DNA from: PFL25 sp046260155
GTDB lineage: Bacteria; Chloroflexota; Anaerolineae; Anaerolineales; UBA4823
Direction: 5' to 3'
NCBI GenBank assembly: GCA_046260155.1
Contig: JBJYXV010000091.1
Coordinates: forward strand, 53,642-117,641
DNA length: 64,000 bases
The notes below the pieces were generated by a model. The model saw nothing but the letters and a program-made list of their open reading frames with translations, made no database searches and had not been told where the DNA came from. This document shows positions 60,053 through 64,000 of the stretch, piece by piece. Made by a program: the position numbers and the translations under genes. Position 1 is the stretch's first letter, and each line of letters starts with the position of its first letter.

Positions 60053-61888
60053 TCACGGATAGCTAACGATGTTCGTGATCTGGTTCGAGGCATCTACTAC
60101 GGCACCCGTGTCGTTGATAACGTGATCGATGCCGCCATTACCGTTTAGAAATACGGTCAAGGTGTCATGCAGGTTCACCCCGGATGTGACTGGAACCTCG
60201 AAAGCACGCTCCGAGTGTATATCTGGCCCGACATTGAAGTAGCAGTAGCTCCCCATACCCCAGGTCTCATGTGTCTGAACGGATTCTGATACCTTGTATG
60301 CAGCATAACCGTTGACTCCATCGTGCTGCCAGGATGCCTGATCCGGCGGGTCGTATGGCATCTCATTCTGGAACATGATCGTCTTGCCGTTCTCGCCGTT
60401 CCATATCACCTCATACTTCTGGAAGTGCTCGACAAACAGGCCATAAGCGATCACGTTTTCACCGTTAACGACCACGCCCGTATCGGCGGTGTTAACATCC
60501 CATCCCACCCCGGTACCGTGATCGGCTCTCCACACCCAGGTATGGTCAAGAATCACGTTGTTGCTGTTGACCTGAAGACTGACCGTTGCTTTGCCAACGT
60601 GTGGGCCGCCAATGCGGAAGAACACGTCGTGCAACGTGGTTGGATTGTGCGGATCGCTCCAGCCAGCATGGTATTGACCCTGGCCGATGTTGGCTTGCTC
60701 CGATCCAACCTGGAGCAGGAAGGGTGAGTTGACCGGGCCTGCATCAAAGATAAGCCCGGAAATTTTCACGCCCGGTACATTGGCAACGGTCATCGGGATG
60801 ACACCGTCCTGCGCCGTGAGGGTCGCCATGCCGAGTCCCAGGACAATTGTATCTGCGTGCTTCACCTTGATCGTTTTGTCGATGTTGTAGATGCCCGGGG
60901 TAAAGACCAGATTCATTCCCTTGGACAAGGCATTGTTAATTGCCTGTACCGAGTCACCTGGTTTTGCGATGTAGAATTGTTCGATCGGGATGGAGGAACC
61001 GGCTGCGGGTCCGTCACCCCAGGTGGTACCACTGGAATCCTGGCGCAACGCCGGGACGAAGACACGATATTTGCCTTCTGAGTCAATGTACAGGAACGGT
61101 TTCTCACGCGTCATCGGGCTGGTGTCGAGGGTCGTGTATGGTGGGGGCTCGTACGGCGTTGGTCCGAACGACTGGGGCGGAGCGCCCACGACGCCAGAGA
61201 AGACCTGGTTCCAGACCCCATTGGACCAGCCACCGATGCTGCTGTCCCGCACCAGGAACTGCTGCTGGGAGCCATTGATAATGAAGTCGGTCTGGGAGTC
61301 GGCGATGAAACCACCGCTGGCGTACTGCGGACCGGCGGTGCAGTAGTCCATGAGGGTCAAGTTGCCGCCAGCTATTTTTACCCGCCGCATCGGCGCCGCC
61401 TGCGAGACAGCCCAGAAGTTACCTGAGGCATAACAGCCGGATTGCCCCATGACATTGATCGTCAGGTTCGATAGCGAGCGCCAGAAGTTGACCAGCGCGA
61501 TACAGTTGTCGGGGGTCAGGCACCGGTTGTAGACATCGATGTGACCGTTGATGGTGACATCGTTTGGTGATGCCCCAAGACCAGCCACCTCGGTATAATA
61601 ACCTACCTGAATGATTAGTGGCTCGTCAGCACTGCCGTAGGTACCGGGCTTAAAAAGCAATGCGTAACGCTGAGTACCCATTTCGTTGTCGACCTGCTGG
61701 TCCGCGATAGCATCGACCGTACTCTGGATCTCGCTCAGCGGCATACTGGGATCGAAGATATAAACGGACGAGCCGAAGTCAAGCTGGTCCTGCTCATCCA
61801 GCGGCTTCGCCAATGCCGTGGTACCCGTCGTCAGGGTGAAGAGCAGCACAGCCAGAAGTACGAGTCTAAATGAACTAAACTTCAACAT
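60053..61888 (-). CDS. Secreted beta-helix (pectin-lyase-fold) protein, actinobacterial type
   Basis: A 611-residue exported protein. Signal peptide MLKFSSFRLVLLAVLLFTL to ALA near residue 27, with ATG 61888 behind GGAGGATTGAA. Family-diagnostic stretches include FDPSMPLSEIQSTVDAIADQ, LLFKPGTYG, TEVAGLGASPNDVTING, ALVNFWRSLSNL, YCTAGPQYASGGFI, GGPHVGKATVSLQVNSNNV, DHTWVWRADHGTGVG and VVNGENVIAYGLFVEHFQ. These match proteins widespread in Streptomyces and relatives that databases often call adenylyl cyclase, though the fold is a right-handed beta-helix. Codons are G+C rich. Polysaccharide binding or cleavage is likely; no catalytic residues are certain. Confidence 0.85.
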   Translation of the reverse strand: MLKFSSFRLVLLAVLLFTLTTGTTALAKPLDEQDQLDFGSSVYIFDPSMPLSEIQSTVDAIADQQVDNEMGTQRYALLFKPGTYGSADEPLIIQVGYYTEVAGLGASPNDVTINGHIDVYNRCLTPDNCIALVNFWRSLSNLTINVMGQSGCYASGNFWAVSQAAPMRRVKIAGGNLTLMDYCTAGPQYASGGFIADSQTDFIINGSQQQFLVRDSSIGGWSNGVWNQVFSGVVGAPPQSFGPTPYEPPPYTTLDTSPMTREKPFLYIDSEGKYRVFVPALRQDSSGTTWGDGPAAGSSIPIEQFYIAKPGDSVQAINNALSKGMNLVFTPGIYNIDKTIKVKHADTIVLGLGMATLTAQDGVIPMTVANVPGVKISGLIFDAGPVNSPFLLQVGSEQANIGQGQYHAGWSDPHNPTTLHDVFFRIGGPHVGKATVSLQVNSNNVILDHTWVWRADHGTGVGWDVNTADTGVVVNGENVIAYGLFVEHFQKYEVIWNGENGKTIMFQNEMPYDPPDQASWQHDGVNGYAAYKVSESVQTHETWGMGSYCYFNVGPDIHSERAFEVPVTSGVNLHDTLTVFLNGNGGIDHVINDTGAVVDASNQITNIVSYP

Positions 61889-62060
61889 TTCAATCCTCCG
61901 AATTAATAGGCGTGCGAAATACATATTGTGCTAGTTATCAAATAGTGGTTATATGCGGTATTTTTGTGAATCTGGTCGGCGAAAGTGAGGGATATTATAT
62001 AACCAGGTGGAAATATAATTGTTTATATTTTACCATATTTGTCATATAAGATTGTTGAAT

Positions 62061-63026
62061 TCAATCATCTCCATTTCCCATGAGGATGACGACCTTCCCC
62101 TGGGCGTGTTCTTCCTCGAGATACCGGACAGCCTCGGGTGCCTGGCTCATCCGGTAGGTCCGGTCGATGACCGGCTTCACCTTTCCAGCTTCGATGAGAT
62201 CCTTGATGTAGATCAGGTCTTCAGCATTCGGCTCCGATAAGAACGGGGAAGCATGCTGGCTCATGAGAGCTGAAAATATGTATGCCTTGATCACGTAGGT
62301 CATGCCACCATGGCCGGTGTTCGGCAGGTGGGTGCCTCCAGGTTTGAGCACGCGCCTCAAATCAGCGAAGGAATGGTTGCCTACATTATCCAGGATGAGG
62401 TCATAGCGCTGCCCGCTCTTTGTGAAATCCTCCTGGGTGTAATCGATGACATGATCCGCTCCAATCGACCGCACCAGATCTACATTCCGCGTGCTGCAGA
62501 CACCGGTTACCTCAGCCCCGAGAGACTTGGCAATCTGGACTGCAAAGGTTCCCACGCCTCCAGAAGCCCCGTTGATCAGGACTTTCTGCCCCGCCTGCAC
62601 ATTTGCTTGATCCCGAAGAGCATGTAAGGAAGCCATAGCGGCAGAAGGCACTGCAGCAGCCTGCTCTAGCGTGAGGTTGGTTGGCACCTTTGCGATCTTG
62701 TCTTCAGGTGCACAAGCATATTCAGCAAAAGCATTTTCACAGGAGGCAAAAACTCTATCACCAGCTTGGAAGCGGGTTACGTTCTTGCCCACCGCCTCTA
62801 CCTGTCCTGCTATATCCCATCCGAGGATATGGTCCTTCGGTTTGGGAAAGCCGACTGTAAACCGGGCCAGCCAGGGACTGCCTCTCATGGAGAAGTAATC
62901 CCCGGCGTTGAGGCTTGCTGCGTGAACAGCTACCAGCACAACGTCTTCTGTAATCTCCGGTTTGTCGACTTGCTTGAGTTCGAGAACCTCCGGTCCTCCA
63001 TATGCATTCATGACGATTGCTTTCAT
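62061..63026 (-). CDS. NAD(P)-dependent MDR, quinone-oxidoreductase-like
   Basis: A 321-residue medium-chain dehydrogenase/reductase of the zinc-free quinone oxidoreductase group. N-terminal MKAIVMNAYGGPEVLELKQVDKP, substrate-domain GWDIAGQVEAVGKNVTRFQAGDRVF, and the Rossmann motif INGASGGVGTFAVQIAKSLGAEV. No structural-zinc Cys set is seen. NADPH-dependent reduction of quinones or enones is expected. The start ATG follows AGGAGAG. No close neighbour gives context. Confidence 0.9.
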   Translation of the reverse strand: MKAIVMNAYGGPEVLELKQVDKPEITEDVVLVAVHAASLNAGDYFSMRGSPWLARFTVGFPKPKDHILGWDIAGQVEAVGKNVTRFQAGDRVFASCENAFAEYACAPEDKIAKVPTNLTLEQAAAVPSAAMASLHALRDQANVQAGQKVLINGASGGVGTFAVQIAKSLGAEVTGVCSTRNVDLVRSIGADHVIDYTQEDFTKSGQRYDLILDNVGNHSFADLRRVLKPGGTHLPNTGHGGMTYVIKAYIFSALMSQHASPFLSEPNAEDLIYIKDLIEAGKVKPVIDRTYRMSQAPEAVRYLEEEHAQGKVVILMGNGDD

Positions 63027-63743
63027 TACATCTCTCCTATCCCGTACATCTCAGGTTGGCTGGAATGGTGGATCCGCATACAAATACCTGCCATCAATAA
63101 CCGAAAATCCGATTATCCGAACCTATTATGCGGATCACGGCTGATTCAGGAAATTTGCATTCATCCCTTCAGGGACATTGATTCGGGGAGCGCTTGTAGA
63201 TTACTCTCAGTATATAGAAGAAATTTTCTCAGAGCAATATGCATACGGTAATTTTAAATGATTTTACCCCATCTCCCGAAGACCACGAGATGAAGAACAC
63301 TGGTCTGCGTTAAAAGTAAAAATGTTTGGAAATAGAGGTCTCTTTATTAAACCTCAGGTATCAAGAGCATCCTCTGTAGTACACTGATCGCCTGTGGATT
63401 TGTGACCTGGATAGATATAGGGTTACACAATATTGGAAGTGAACCTACACGTGGTCTTTACAATTGAAGATTTGATTTCCTTCGTAAGGGGGATCGGTAT
63501 TCCCATTGCATACCATCATAGTATCGAGCAGCAGGGTGAATATTGAAATAGAGAACTCCGGTGTCAGCGTAGTGAAAAAGGATTTATCCGTGATTATATG
63601 CTATAAGGAGATTTGTCTTATTCAAATATCATCTGTATAATCAGAGATAAACATGGGTTTCACACTTCATCAACCTGTGGGGGAAAACAACGTTGCATGA
63701 ACCCTGATGGTAATTGACATTCATCTGGTCAGAGGGAGCGTTC
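63027..63743. other. 716-bp divergent intergenic region
   Basis: Between divergent genes at 63026 and 63744. It holds the promoter at 63613-63641 for the right-hand gene. Otherwise no coding frame, repeat or RNA gene is recognised. Confidence 0.5.
63613..63641 (+). promoter_or_regulatory. Promoter of the second cyclase-domain gene
   Basis: TTGTCT (63613-63618), a 17-bp spacer, and TATAAT (63636-63641). The leader to ATG 63744 would be about 95 nt. Confidence 0.6.
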
Positions 63744-64000
63744 ATGTCAAAAACACTGGATGAGCAGATCAATCAACTTAATCAAACCATAGCAGATATT
63801 GAATCTCAAAGATCAATACTTGGTGATGAGGCAGTGGAAGCATCCCTAAGGCCCATTCGCCAAAGACTCGCTGACCTTGAATCACAAATTGAAGCAATTA
63901 GGGAAGCACCTCAAGAAAAACCTACCCGTCAGCGTAAGTTGGTCACGCTGCTTTACCTGGATGTAGTCGGCTCAACGGCGATGACCCAGGACCTTGATCC
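63744..64000 (+). CDS. Start of a second cyclase-domain protein, truncated by window end
   Basis: ATG 63744 follows GAGGGAG at 5 nt. The visible 85 codons start with an amphipathic helix or coiled coil (MSKTLDEQINQLNQTIADIE, ADLESQIEAIREAPQE), then a basic TRQRKLVTLL and YLDVVGSTAMTQDLDP, the metal-binding strand of a class III nucleotide cyclase. The coiled-coil-plus-cyclase start matches long Chloroflexota proteins that continue into AAA ATPase and TPR domains, as at 55249, but the rest lies outside the window. Confidence 0.8.
   Translation, partial: MSKTLDEQINQLNQTIADIESQRSILGDEAVEASLRPIRQRLADLESQIEAIREAPQEKPTRQRKLVTLLYLDVVGSTAMTQDLD

Noticed and set aside
60053..61888. Naming the beta-helix protein an adenylyl cyclase, as databases often do
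   Set aside because: No cyclase metal or substrate motifs are present; the sequence is repeat-rich and of pectin-lyase type.
1..64000. CRISPR arrays, insertion sequences, prophage, tRNA or rRNA genes
   Set aside because: No regularly spaced repeats, transposase or integrase motifs, or RNA gene signatures were found on reading both strands.

Overview
The window looks like chromosomal DNA of an Anaerolineae-type member of the Chloroflexota. I infer this from family resemblance, not from a marker-gene search. The pointers are a threonyl-tRNA synthetase without its TGS domain, T-box control of thrS and pheST, lipoproteins whose boxes end in Ala-Cys followed by Thr/Pro-rich linkers, a methylmalonyl-CoA module, and many class III cyclase and TPR-type proteins. 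Most of the first 52 kb has the gene density and codon use of a core chromosome. From about 53 kb onward genes are sparser, gaps are longer, and two large genes (55.2-58.0 kb and 60.0-61.9 kb) are visibly richer in G+C at third positions, so this end reads as an accessory patch.

Layout. 0-4.2 kb: end of a two-repeat secreted protein, then a T-box leader, thrS, infC (ATT start behind its own promoter), rpmI, rplT and a terminator. 4.2-7.8 kb: a tightly overlapped operon of macro-domain protein, SpoU/TrmH methyltransferase, DUF711 protein and lipoprotein hydrolase. 7.8-12 kb, minus strand: two tandem ArsR-HTH/DUF2087 regulators and uvrA. 12.3-17.9 kb: small conserved protein, methylmalonyl-CoA epimerase and mutase large subunit, then a DUF1786 protein joined to a homocysteine methyltransferase/MTHFR fusion. 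18-23 kb, minus strand: pheT, pheS with a T-box leader, and a PlsC-type acyltransferase. 23-33 kb: a PpiC-type lipoprotein and TM-linker protein, then a long minus-strand run of TPR protein, lipoprotein, mtaB, yqeY, pgpH, ybeY, dgkA and an endonuclease-IV-fold protein. 33-36 kb: acyl-CoA dehydrogenase with etfBA, then yjbQ.

36.5-47.3 kb holds a decayed DUF1801 gene, an Lrp/AsnC regulator beside a saccharopine-dehydrogenase-like/aminotransferase pair, an SNase-lamin-tail fusion, an MFS transporter, an SUMF1-domain lipoprotein, a BtrH_N-like protein and an SDR. 47.4-52.1 kb is a complete polar amino-acid ABC transporter (aapJQMP type) with an elaborate leader. 52.2-54.7 kb has a thiolase-fold synthase and a RuBisCO-activase-like AAA+ ATPase. 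55-64 kb holds a cyclase/NB-ARC/TPR protein, a small membrane protein, a secreted beta-helix protein, a quinone-oxidoreductase-like MDR and the start of a second cyclase-domain protein.

Together the genes suggest a heterotroph using amino acids and acyl-CoAs: Aap uptake, an Lrp-neighboured amino-acid catabolic pair, acyl-CoA dehydrogenase with ETF, and the methylmalonyl-CoA branch. I found no CRISPR array, tRNA, rRNA, transposase or prophage. The most unusual items are the Rca-like ATPase without any RuBisCO gene nearby, the layered aapJ leader, the BtrH-like protein with Trp at the expected catalytic Cys, the palindromic FNR-type site, and several near-leaderless promoters.
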